Shown: positions 13,584-20,712 of the stretch, in pieces
How positions within the stretch are numbered: position 1 is the first letter of the stretch
Layout of the letters: each line of letters begins with the position of its first letter
From: Paenibacillus albiflavus
Lineage (GTDB): Bacteria; Bacillota; Bacilli; Paenibacillales; NBRC-103111
DNA: 64,000 bases
Direction: 5' to 3'
NCBI RefSeq assembly: GCF_004344915.1
Contig: NZ_SKFG01000014.1
Location: 1-64,000, forward strand
The notes under the pieces: model-generated
The model's input: the letters and a program-made list of their open reading frames with translations, nothing else
Told to the model about the DNA's origin: nothing
Databases searched by the model: none
Made by a program: the position numbers and the translations under genes

Positions 13584-14865
13584 ACAATCGGTATTAGGTG
13601 CGGTTATTAGGGACTCGAAATGCATTGATGAGATCATTTTCCTTGAATCAAGAGATTTTCTAGATGAACGAAATGAACTCATTTGGAAGGTGATGAAGTA
13701 CCTTTACGAGCGAGAATTACCAATCGATATTATCACGATTACTGCAGAGTATCAGAAATTCAAGCGTGTTGAGGATATGGGTGGTGTATCTTACCTCTCT
13801 AACCTTGCAAGTGCGGTACCTACTTCAGCAAACGTACGCTACTACGCTAACATCGTACGGTCAAAGGGCCATCGCAAACGAATTAAAGATCTTGCTAAAA
13901 AATTGGATGAAGCAGCTGATGGAGATTATGAGAGTGATGATGAACTCTTTGCTGCAGTAGATGAGCTGGTAGATGAAACAAGACCGCAGAAGGTTTCTAA
14001 CATGCGGAGTTTCGCTGAAACACGGACCTCCTATTATGATCACCTAAAGCATAAAGCAGCAAAACTTTTCACAGGCCTTTTTAAACAGTTTGATGAATGG
14101 GCAATGCTCTGGATCGGTTGGTTGTACATTATCGCAGGTCGTCCAGGTGTAGGGAAAACAGCTAAGGCTCTACAACTTGCATACGGTATTGCAAAATTCA
14201 ACCCGAATGCTGGTCCAGTCCTCATTTACAGCCAAGAGATGGACGAGAATGAAGTGAAGGATAGGATGGTCGCTATGGTCGCTGAGGTCAATTATCCAAG
14301 ATTGATTAATAAAGGCGGCGAAGGTGGCTTTACTGAAAATGAGTGGGCAAAGATTAACGCTGCTTATGATGAGATTGAGAAGCTTAATATCTATGTCCAA
14401 GACTCGGCAGGTGTGACAATCGATGAGATCAGGGCAACGGCCAGAGCGTTCAAAAAGAAGTACGGTAAGATTGCAGCCATCATAGTTGATTACCTTCAGA
14501 TCATGGAGATACCACAGCGCAAGAATGAAAACAGAGCTCAAGCAATTGGTCGCGTTACGAGAACAGCTAAGCAGATTGCAAGGAATATGAAATTCGTGTT
14601 CATTCTTCTATCACAGCTGGACCGTTCGGCTGATGATGAGGAACCAAAGCTACGACACCTTAAGGAATCAGGCAGTATTGAGCAGGATGCGGACGTAGTT
14701 GAGTTCCTTTGGTTCAATCCTAAATCACAAATGCAAAAAGGGCTAAAGATTATCGATTCTATCTTTGCCAAGGGTCGAAACGTTGGACTTAACAGGTTCA
14801 AATACATTTTCCGCTGGTGGCATCAGAAATATGTCGAAGTGCCGAAAGAGAAGGAGGATAAATGA
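13555..14865 (+). CDS. Replicative DNA helicase, DnaB family
   Basis: 436 residues from ATG 13555 behind GGAGG; seven further upstream codons are open but lie inside the loader gene. DnaB N-terminal domain at ~1-100 (EQSVLGAVIRD, LPIDIITI), linker, then a RecA-like core with Walker A G195RPGVGKTA, Walker B IIVDYLQIM and later motifs FILLSQLDRS and GSIEQDADVVEFL. It unwinds the phage replication fork and is recruited by the two preceding gene products. Confidence 0.95.
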   Translation: MNLNDSFYAEQSVLGAVIRDSKCIDEIIFLESRDFLDERNELIWKVMKYLYERELPIDIITITAEYQKFKRVEDMGGVSYLSNLASAVPTSANVRYYANIVRSKGHRKRIKDLAKKLDEAADGDYESDDELFAAVDELVDETRPQKVSNMRSFAETRTSYYDHLKHKAAKLFTGLFKQFDEWAMLWIGWLYIIAGRPGVGKTAKALQLAYGIAKFNPNAGPVLIYSQEMDENEVKDRMVAMVAEVNYPRLINKGGEGGFTENEWAKINAAYDEIEKLNIYVQDSAGVTIDEIRATARAFKKKYGKIAAIIVDYLQIMEIPQRKNENRAQAIGRVTRTAKQIARNMKFVFILLSQLDRSADDEEPKLRHLKESGSIEQDADVVEFLWFNPKSQMQKGLKIIDSIFAKGRNVGLNRFKYIFRWWHQKYVEVPKEKEDK

Positions 14866-15143
14866 GCCGTATCAATAGTGAAGCTGAGTATTTAGAGGCG
14901 CTTGATCGTATGGTGAAAGGTGCAGAAATGATTGAACATCCATTGGCATCTGAAGAGCAGCGCAAGCAATATAGGCGAGTATATGACGCAATTGAAGCTG
15001 AAGTTCTTGATTGGCAGCGACGACAGCTCAATAGAGAACAAGTTACTGTTGAATCGCCACAAGTAGAGCAGCAGCCTGATGTTCCTGTAGAAGAAGCTAA
15101 GCCAACAGTAAAACTGTCTGCTTGGTTAGATGATGATGAGTGA
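14862..15143 (+). CDS. Hypothetical phage protein
   Basis: 93 residues; ATG overlaps the helicase stop (ATGA) and has AAGGAGG. The first ~55 residues form charged helices (EYLEALDRMVKGAEMIEH, RRVYDAIEAEVLDWQRRQ), followed by a Pro/Val/Glu-rich linker and an acidic end LDDDE. The acidic tail is reminiscent of SSB-interacting proteins. No family assigned. Confidence 0.65.
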   Translation: MSRINSEAEYLEALDRMVKGAEMIEHPLASEEQRKQYRRVYDAIEAEVLDWQRRQLNREQVTVESPQVEQQPDVPVEEAKPTVKLSAWLDDDE

Positions 15144-15156
15144 AGGGAGATAGAAC

Positions 15157-17064
15157 ATGAAGATTGAACGGACAGCAGCTATTTTATTCGGTGGTATTGG
15201 TGGATTCTCAGCTGGTCTGATGCAGTCAAAGGTCGAAGCATACGGAAATGTCTATGGATATAAAATCTTGTGCAGCATTGACTATGATCCAGTTGCCTGC
15301 AAAAATCATGACCTCGTAACAGGCGAAGATACATCGGTTTGTATGGACCTGTTTAGTCGCCAGCAATATATCAAATGGCATGGTCATGAGCCGCCTTCAG
15401 AATGGCGCGAAGTAACACCATGGGATATATGGGTAGCGTTCGACTATCAAGTTCCAGATTATTTATTCCTCTCTCCACCGTGTAAGGGATTCAGTGGTCT
15501 ATTGCCCAACGACAAAGCACAGTCAGAACAGTATCAAGCACTTAACTTGCTGACGCTTCGCGGATTGGAATTGTGCTTAGAAGCATGTCGCCTTTACGGT
15601 GATGGAGAGTTGCCGGCATTCATACATTTCGAGAACGTACCACGGATTAGGACTAGGGGAAAAGAAATACTGATCAAGATCAGAGCAATCTTTAAGAAAT
15701 ACGGGTTCGCTTATGATGAGCGGGCTGACCATAACCTCGGCGAAATCGGCGGGCTTGGACAGAATAGATTGAGATTCTTGATTCTCGCTCGTAATGAAAA
15801 GAGAGTACCGAACTACTGTTATCTTCCACCTAAAAAGCCTCTTAAAACAATTGGAGATGTGATTGGAACACTACCTATGCCGGGGGATACAGAAGCAGGA
15901 GGGCCGCTTCACAGGTTGCCAAATCTACAATGGAAAACGTGGGTAAGACTTGCACTCATTCCAGCAGGTGGAGATTGGCGAGATCTTAATAAGATTGATT
16001 GGGAGAAATACAAGATTGTACATGAGCCTCGTAGTGGAGCTTATGCGATCGAGAATTGGAACGATACTAGTAGAACCGTAACTGGAACAGCTGGACCTGG
16101 TAGAAGTAATGGAGCTGCAGCGATATCAGATCCACGATTTAGTTTCAAGGATTCCACGCATACAGCAATCTATCGTGTAAGTAAATTCGATGAACACGGG
16201 CCAACAGTAACAGGTGCAAATGGTCCAAATAATGGAGCCATCTGTATTAGTGATCCAAGAGTGAATAGTAGAGCTGGTAGATACACCGACCAGTATCGTA
16301 TGCAAAGCATGGACAAGCCTAGTGCAACTGTCACAGGTGTAACAGACGTTCAAAGTGGAGCTCAATTGATTGCGGACCCAAGAGTTAAGACAAAACTTAT
16401 GCCTGATAGTTATGGTGTTCAAGGATTTGATGATACCGCCAAAACCATTCGAGGACACTCACGCATTATGCAGTCAGCATCGAGCATTGCCGATCCGAGA
16501 ATACACAATAACTATCATAATGGCGTCTACAAAGTAACTGATTGGGAAACAACCTCTCCAACCATTACGACAGGCAGCATCTCAGCTGGAAGTGGAAAAG
16601 TAATCAGTGACCCAAGAATGAATTGCTCACCAAGATCCGGAACAATGGGTGTCCAAAAGTGGGATCAAACAGCCAAAACGGTTATTGGTAGTGGAGATAT
16701 TCATGCTAGTGCAGCAGCTGTGGCAGATCCACGTATACCGAATGATAATGATCGAGGTCAATGGATCATCATATCCGAAGATGGCACACGGCATAGACCA
16801 CTCACGACATATGAACTCGCCATGCTACAGGGCTTTGACACACATCTGCCCGACGGACGGCCATTCCAGCTTGAAGGTTGTAGCGATGCGAAGGCACGAG
16901 AATATATTGGTAATGCAGTACCTGTACCATCAGCAACTGCTATGGGTAATGTGATATTAATTGCAATAGCTAATGCTGAAGCTGGAATCACATTTGAATT
17001 GAGCTGGAACGATATTTGGGTAAAACATATAGATTCCAATCGAGAGATTGATCTTGTGCATTAG
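15157..17064 (+). CDS. C5-cytosine DNA methyltransferase with tandem repeats in the recognition region
   Basis: 635 residues, well above the usual 330-450. Motif I is LFGGIGGFSAGL, the catalytic Cys is C109 in SPPCKGFSG, motif VI is FENVPRI, motif VIII is QNRLRF, and IX/X follow near the end (TYELAMLQGF, IGNAVPVP). Between VIII and IX, about residues 285-530, lie six degenerate repeats of ~40 residues, each with a W/F-D-T-TVTG-type core ending DPR. It probably protects phage DNA from host restriction by modifying cytosine; no restriction endonuclease is present. The repeat array replaces a standard recognition domain. Confidence 0.93.
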   Translation: MKIERTAAILFGGIGGFSAGLMQSKVEAYGNVYGYKILCSIDYDPVACKNHDLVTGEDTSVCMDLFSRQQYIKWHGHEPPSEWREVTPWDIWVAFDYQVPDYLFLSPPCKGFSGLLPNDKAQSEQYQALNLLTLRGLELCLEACRLYGDGELPAFIHFENVPRIRTRGKEILIKIRAIFKKYGFAYDERADHNLGEIGGLGQNRLRFLILARNEKRVPNYCYLPPKKPLKTIGDVIGTLPMPGDTEAGGPLHRLPNLQWKTWVRLALIPAGGDWRDLNKIDWEKYKIVHEPRSGAYAIENWNDTSRTVTGTAGPGRSNGAAAISDPRFSFKDSTHTAIYRVSKFDEHGPTVTGANGPNNGAICISDPRVNSRAGRYTDQYRMQSMDKPSATVTGVTDVQSGAQLIADPRVKTKLMPDSYGVQGFDDTAKTIRGHSRIMQSASSIADPRIHNNYHNGVYKVTDWETTSPTITTGSISAGSGKVISDPRMNCSPRSGTMGVQKWDQTAKTVIGSGDIHASAAAVADPRIPNDNDRGQWIIISEDGTRHRPLTTYELAMLQGFDTHLPDGRPFQLEGCSDAKAREYIGNAVPVPSATAMGNVILIAIANAEAGITFELSWNDIWVKHIDSNREIDLVH

Positions 17065-17076
17065 GGAGGGATTAAC

Positions 17077-17223
17077 GTGAAATCGAGAATCCGCCAAAAA
17101 GGCGATAAATACCGTCCAGTCGTTACTGTCCTCAAAACTAAAAATGACAAGCCTACGTCCCTTGAAATAAGTGGAGAAATTTATGTTTTGGCTCATAAAG
17201 ATCAAAGGCCTAGAAGGTCATAA
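17077..17223 (+). CDS. Small basic phage protein, 48 aa
   Basis: GTG start with GGGAGGG upstream; sequence begins VKSRIRQKGDKYRPVVTV and ends basic. Sits 12 bases after the methyltransferase and 18 before the next gene. No family recognised. Confidence 0.55.
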   Translation: MKSRIRQKGDKYRPVVTVLKTKNDKPTSLEISGEIYVLAHKDQRPRRS

Positions 17224-17241
17224 TTACGAGGAGCGATATCT

Positions 17242-17487
17242 ATGAATTGTGCTCGTAACAATAAAAAGCGACTGTACAACATGGCAATTGATGAACGGAA
17301 TGATTTAGAGATCAGATATGCTGCAGCATCCAAGCTTCAAGAATTGAATTTAGCTCGTATAAATAGCGATAAGGTACGGTCCTTGTACCTCGACGGCTTT
17401 ACATCATGGGAGATTGCAAGAGAGCTTGGAGAAAAGCATCAATTGATATGCGGCATTATCGTTAAAAATGATAAATGGGGGATGTAA
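17242..17487 (+). CDS. HTH-containing hypothetical phage protein
   Basis: 81 residues with a helix-turn-helix-like segment at ~48-70 (KVRSLYLDGFTSWEIARELGEKHQLI), similar to resolvase or sigma-type HTHs. The ATG has CGAGGAG upstream. Its stop adjoins the RuvC-like gene directly. A role as regulator or DNA-binding accessory is plausible. Confidence 0.65.
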   Translation: MNCARNNKKRLYNMAIDERNDLEIRYAAASKLQELNLARINSDKVRSLYLDGFTSWEIARELGEKHQLICGIIVKNDKWGM

Positions 17488-18018
17488 ATGCGATATGTAG
17501 GAATTGACCCAAGCACCAAGACTGGATTCGTAGCATTGGACGAGCTTGGAAATGTGATTCGTGGCAAAGAACTCACAGGCGTTGGGAAAGTGGACCCAAA
17601 GCGTATGATCACGCTGATCGATGAAATAATGGACCACATTCAACCAGACGATGTGATTGTGATTGAGGGATTCGGATTTGCTTCGCAGCAAGCGATCCAG
17701 CTCGGTGGCATTGGTTGGGGGATACGAATGGCACTGCATCGAAGAGGATTCAGTTATATCGAAGCTTCACCAAGCCAGCTTAAGAAATACGCAACTGGTA
17801 AGGGTAATACCAAGAAGGATGACATGGTGTTGCCGATATTCAAGCGATGGGGATTTGAAAATACAAGCGATAACGTTCGTGATGCTTATGTACTCGCACA
17901 GATCGCGAGAGCGTTGTGTAGTCCGATTGAGATACAGCTAACAAGTTATCAAGCTGATGTGCTGCAAGCTATGAAAAATCCATCTGAGAAGAAGACCAGA
18001 AAGAAGAAAGCAGTTTAA
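17488..18018 (+). CDS. RuvC-like Holliday junction resolvase
   Basis: 176 residues with the RNase H fold acidic residues of RuvC: D7 in YVGIDPSTKTGFVAL, E61-region VIVIEGFGFASQQA, and late D in NVRDAYVLAQIA with a preceding KKDD. It would resolve branched replication and recombination intermediates of the phage before packaging. The last ~15 residues are very basic (KKTRKKKAV). Start ATG with GGGGGATG upstream. Confidence 0.85.
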   Translation: MRYVGIDPSTKTGFVALDELGNVIRGKELTGVGKVDPKRMITLIDEIMDHIQPDDVIVIEGFGFASQQAIQLGGIGWGIRMALHRRGFSYIEASPSQLKKYATGKGNTKKDDMVLPIFKRWGFENTSDNVRDAYVLAQIARALCSPIEIQLTSYQADVLQAMKNPSEKKTRKKKAV

Positions 18019-18092
18019 CATATAGTTTTAAGCTCACAGGATCGCGATACAGACGTTTTGGACGTTTGGACGATACTTTGCACCTATGAATA

Positions 18093-18120
18093 GAACATAT
18101 GTTCCAGAGAACGCTTGTAC
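18093..18120. promoter_or_regulatory. Tandem SOS-like (LexA/DinR) boxes
   Basis: GAACATATGTTC (18093-18104) is a perfect palindrome matching the core of the Gram-positive LexA box. GAACGCTTGTAC (18109-18120) follows 4 bases later and differs at one position from the box in the immunity region (5041-5052). They lie in the 139-base gap before the dUTPase gene, so expression of the genes from 18158 may rise on DNA damage. Confidence 0.6.
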
Positions 18121-18157
18121 GTGTTTAATCAAATCGTCAATTAAGGAGTGAAAGACA

Positions 18158-18820
18158 TTGGAATTAGTAGATCTTTTTGAAATGCAGAAAGCGCTAGATG
18201 CTCGGATTATCAAGGAGAAAGGTTTGGAAGGACAAGACTTGCTGCCGAATACAGTGCTCGCGCTGCAGGTAGAGATTGCGGAACTTGCGAATGAATGGCG
18301 TGGTTTCAAACATTGGAGTGATAAGAAGGAACCTAAGCATGGATATAGTGCGAAGATCGATTGTGATCGATGCTCTGGCAAAGGTTTTTGGTTTGATGGA
18401 GGAAGAGTCCATTGCGGCAAGTGTGGGACTACAGGCAAGATTACAAATCCTCTGCTTGAAGAATACGCAGATGGAGTTAGTTTCTTCTTATCGATAGCTC
18501 GTCAAAATGATTGGTCTGAGTACATTTATATCGTTGAGGATGCGATCGAGGAAACAAGAGAAACTGGCTTAGACGGCGGCATTGGTGGAGCGATATTGGA
18601 GGTTAAATATTGGATGCTGAAGATGTATATGGAGAGGGGCAGGGATGAGAAGATTGAATCCACATTCGGCTACTCCAAGCAGGTATTTTGCTTTAGAAAT
18701 GCATGGTATGTATTCATAGCTATTGGTTTGGTTGGATTTGATTTCACGTGGGAGCAGATTGCAGCGGCCTACATGGAAAAGAACAAAGTAAACCATGAGC
18801 GGCAAGCCAATGGATATTGA
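18158..18820 (+). CDS. Dimeric dUTPase with zinc-ribbon insertion
   Basis: 220 residues from TTG 18158 (AAGGAG upstream). All-alpha dUTPase/MazG-type motifs: ALQVEIAELANEWRGFKHW, EEYADGVSFFLSIARQN and the C-terminal AAYMEKNKVNHERQANGY. It hydrolyses dUTP to dUMP, keeping uracil out of phage DNA. Between the first two motifs is an inserted zinc ribbon with CDRCSGKG and CGKCG (four Cys), resembling the DnaJ-type repeat. Dimeric dUTPases of staphylococcal phages also act as inducers of pathogenicity islands, a property that cannot be inferred here. Confidence 0.9.
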   Translation: MELVDLFEMQKALDARIIKEKGLEGQDLLPNTVLALQVEIAELANEWRGFKHWSDKKEPKHGYSAKIDCDRCSGKGFWFDGGRVHCGKCGTTGKITNPLLEEYADGVSFFLSIARQNDWSEYIYIVEDAIEETRETGLDGGIGGAILEVKYWMLKMYMERGRDEKIESTFGYSKQVFCFRNAWYVFIAIGLVGFDFTWEQIAAAYMEKNKVNHERQANGY

Positions 18821-18823
18821 GTC

Positions 18824-18970
18824 ATGAAAGAAGTTACCTGGGAGCAAAGGCTTTTGTGGTGCGCTATAAATGAACATGGCCAGATTATCAGAACATCAGA
18901 GACAGACCCAAATACATGGTTGAATGTTTTCAAGAAAGATGTTGAACAAGGAGGTACGGGGGATGAGTAG
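18824..18970 (+). CDS. Small phage protein, 48 aa
   Basis: ATG 18824, 3 bases after the dUTPase stop; ends with GGTGDE and overlaps the YopX gene by 8 bases. Sequence MKEVTWEQRLLWCAINEHG with SETDPNTWLNVF is protein-like but of unknown family. Confidence 0.5.
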   Translation: MKEVTWEQRLLWCAINEHGQIIRTSETDPNTWLNVFKKDVEQGGTGDE

Positions 18971-19442
18971 CCCAAAAAAGTTTAGGGGCAAGCGCCTTGA
19001 TAATGGCGAGTGGGTGTATGGAGACTTATTTCAAAGTAAATACGGTACAGCAATCCTAGTAAATCGCGACGACAAAGACCTAGATCCTGGATGGTACTAT
19101 CCGAATGACGTATTTGAATGCAAACAGGTTGATCCAGAGACCGTCGGACAATTAACAACCATTCCTGACAAGAACAAGCAGAATATTTGGGAAGGCGATA
19201 TAGTAAAACAAACCTATCACAAGGAAATAAGAGACTTTGATAACTCTTGGATGTGCATTGATGGTCATCATATCGGACGAGTAATCATGACAGCAAGTGC
19301 AGGAGTATGTATGGTTAATCCACTACATTATTCAATTGATGATGATACGACAGCTATATCAAAACAATATAAAAAAGTAGCAGGATACAGGTGTGAAGTG
19401 ATCGGAAACGTCCATGATAATCCAGAACTACTAGCAATTTAA
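18963..19442 (+). CDS. YopX family phage protein
   Basis: 159 residues from ATG 18963 with GGAGG upstream. The start KFRGKRLDNGEWVYGDL, the middle VDPETVGQLT and IWEGDIVK, and the end CEVIGNVHDNPELL are the standard YopX signature (PF09643). The family is widespread in Firmicute phages and forms a multimeric beta structure; its role is unknown. Confidence 0.93.
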   Translation: MSSPKKFRGKRLDNGEWVYGDLFQSKYGTAILVNRDDKDLDPGWYYPNDVFECKQVDPETVGQLTTIPDKNKQNIWEGDIVKQTYHKEIRDFDNSWMCIDGHHIGRVIMTASAGVCMVNPLHYSIDDDTTAISKQYKKVAGYRCEVIGNVHDNPELLAI

Positions 19443-19464
19443 ATAAATCTAAGGAGCGATAAAT

Positions 19465-19953
19465 ATGAAAACCGAAATGACAGTATTGTTCAAGTCCATG
19501 CAAAAGGACGACAAGAAAGAAGTTTTGAAGTTTGAGATCAAGGGCAGCGAAGATGTAGCAGCTGAAACGGAATTATTTAATTTATCAGGTAGCATCGTTG
19601 TTCTGAATATCGATGGTTGCGCAGCTGGTGACGTAACAGCTGAGTTTATCAGCATGCAGCGCGATAGCAAGAAAACGGTCATGAAGTTTGGAATTAAGGG
19701 TGACAGCGATGAAAAAGCGCAGCAGCTTTATAAGCGTGCTGGATGCAATGTAAAGCTATCGGTGCAACCGTCTCAGATGTCAATCGATGAATACTACGAT
19801 GAGCCGCATGAAGGGATTAAGTATTCGACAAATCCAGATGGCACTGTTGATGTAGATCAAGATCAGGTAGATATGGACGAGATCGAGCATGAAGAGGATT
19901 TAGAAGATGAAGATGTCGATGATTCTGGCTATTCGGACGATGATCTCGATTAA
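19465..19953 (+). CDS. Phage protein with internal duplication and acidic tail
   Basis: 162 residues. Residues ~4-50 (MTVLFKSMQKDDKKEVLKFEIKG) and ~57-100 (VTAEFISMQRDSKKTVMKFGIKG) are two copies of one beta-rich unit, followed by a ~60-residue acidic tail (EHEEDLEDEDVDDSGYSDDDLD). The layout suggests a small OB-like or beta-barrel pair with a protein-docking tail. A ribosome binding site AAGGAG is present. Common in Firmicute phages, function unknown to me. Confidence 0.7.
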   Translation: MKTEMTVLFKSMQKDDKKEVLKFEIKGSEDVAAETELFNLSGSIVVLNIDGCAAGDVTAEFISMQRDSKKTVMKFGIKGDSDEKAQQLYKRAGCNVKLSVQPSQMSIDEYYDEPHEGIKYSTNPDGTVDVDQDQVDMDEIEHEEDLEDEDVDDSGYSDDDLD

Positions 19954-19964
19954 TAGAATTAATG

Positions 19965-19980
19965 CCCCGCTTCGGCGGGG
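19965..19980. terminator. GC-rich hairpin, weak terminator
   Basis: CCCCGC-TTCG-GCGGGG without a T run, 11 bases after the preceding stop. It may act as an RNA-stability element rather than a terminator. Confidence 0.4.
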
Positions 19981-20008
19981 ACATACAAATTATGCGGGGT
20001 GATGGATA

Positions 20009-20434
20009 GTGAGTAAAGATGTTCGAGCTCCACTAGAAAAGCTATTCTCGCGCTATCGACTATATAAGCGTTCTGAACGTATGAAGAGTCCAACTATCGA
20101 GACAAAGATCACGCCATCATACGAACAACGGTTGCATGGAAACACAAACACTATAAGTAAACCAGTTGAGGATGCTGTATTGCGAGAAATTGAGATTACT
20201 GAGCGTCGCAGGTCATATATTTCCACAGTAGAGAAAGCTGTTGAGATGTTAGATGAACCAGAACGCGAAATAATCGAAATGCGTTATATGCAGAAAGATT
20301 ACATTTGTGATTACCATGTCTATGATCAATTAGGTATTGGTAATCCGACTTATCGTCGTCGTAGGGACGCAGCGATGGAACGGTTAAATGTGTTACTTGA
20401 AACTGTAATAATGGACGAGCGTAGCATCGTATGA
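20009..20434 (+). CDS. ArpU-type late transcriptional regulator
   Basis: 141 residues from GTG 20009. The C-terminal ~70 residues (VEKAVEMLDEPEREIIEMRYMQKDYICDYHVYDQLGI..YRRRRDAAMERL) are a sigma-70 region-4-like HTH as found in the ArpU/RinA group, which switch on phage late genes. Being the last regulatory gene before the terminase side, it fits the usual position. In the prophage state its target late genes lie at the other end, past attL; on the excised circle they would follow directly. Confidence 0.82.
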   Translation: MSKDVRAPLEKLFSRYRLYKRSERMKSPTIETKITPSYEQRLHGNTNTISKPVEDAVLREIEITERRRSYISTVEKAVEMLDEPEREIIEMRYMQKDYICDYHVYDQLGIGNPTYRRRRDAAMERLNVLLETVIMDERSIV

Positions 20435-20454
20435 TTGTCTCAGGAGGGGATTAA

Positions 20455-20622
20455 ATGCGCGAATCTGTAACAATAGAAGGAGACTACGGTCCGATCATTA
20501 TCAGCTTCGGCACAGAAGACCCAATTAAGGTGATGGATAATCTACATGCAGTTTGTGCCGAAGCGCTTTTGGACTCATATAAAAATAAAGAGGATGTTAA
20601 ACAAGAAGAGGTCGCAGTATAG
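20455..20622 (+). CDS. Small phage protein next to attR
   Basis: 55 residues (MRESVTIEGDYGPIIISFGT..., acidic end KNKEDVKQEEVAV) with GGAGGGG upstream. It is the last phage gene, 76 bases from the prkA junction. Unknown family. In SPbeta the recombination directionality factor is a similarly small protein, so this gene is a candidate by position and size only. Confidence 0.6.
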   Translation: MRESVTIEGDYGPIIISFGTEDPIKVMDNLHAVCAEALLDSYKNKEDVKQEEVAV

Positions 20623-20629
20623 CGGCCTC
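20608..20629 (+). terminator. Hairpin at end of last phage gene
   Basis: GAGGTCGC and GCGGCCTC (8 pairs, one G-U) around AGTATA, followed by TATTTATG. It overlaps the stop codon of the 55-aa gene and may shield prkA from prophage transcription, although the T run is poor. Confidence 0.5.
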
Positions 20630-20683
20630 TATTTATGTTCATTAGCTTGATTTTTCTATTAAAATTCACTTCGAAATATTTAG

Positions 20684-20712
20684 TATTATGATGTAACAGT
20701 CGATGAATTAAT
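20684..20712. other. Right attachment site (attR) inside prkA
   Basis: The PrkA frame is stopped by TAG at 20681; the residues from 20684 read YYDVT (phage-derived), then V-D-E-L-I-V-A-H-T-N-E from 20699 match PrkA (B. subtilis has S-A-D-E-L-I-V-A-H-T-N-E here, from memory). The crossover therefore lies at about 20,693-20,704. The exact core cannot be fixed without the left end. Confidence 0.8.

Larger units (their letters stand above)
1..20698. mobile_element. Right part of a prophage inserted in prkA (left end outside window)
   Basis: A continuous run of phage modules (lysis, immunity, recombination/replication, methyltransferase, ArpU-type late regulator) stops at about 20,698, where the reading frame of host PrkA begins in mid-protein. 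The order lysis-immunity-replication-late regulator implies that terminase and structural genes lie left of the window, so the attachment site falls between the late regulator and terminase rather than beside the repressor. No tyrosine or serine recombinase is encoded in the visible part; by analogy with skin and SPbeta it is expected near the missing left end. Whether the phage is intact cannot be judged from this part. Confidence 0.93.

Noticed and set aside
16020-16740. DNA-level tandem repeat or recent slippage in the methyltransferase
   Set aside because: The repeats are clear in protein but strongly diverged in bases, so they are an old domain feature.
15157-17064. Restriction-modification system
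   Set aside because: No endonuclease gene is adjacent; a lone phage methyltransferase for protection is the simpler reading.
18194-18877. Minus-strand open frames across the dUTPase region
   Set aside because: They lie antisense to a gene with clear family motifs and lack ribosome binding sites.
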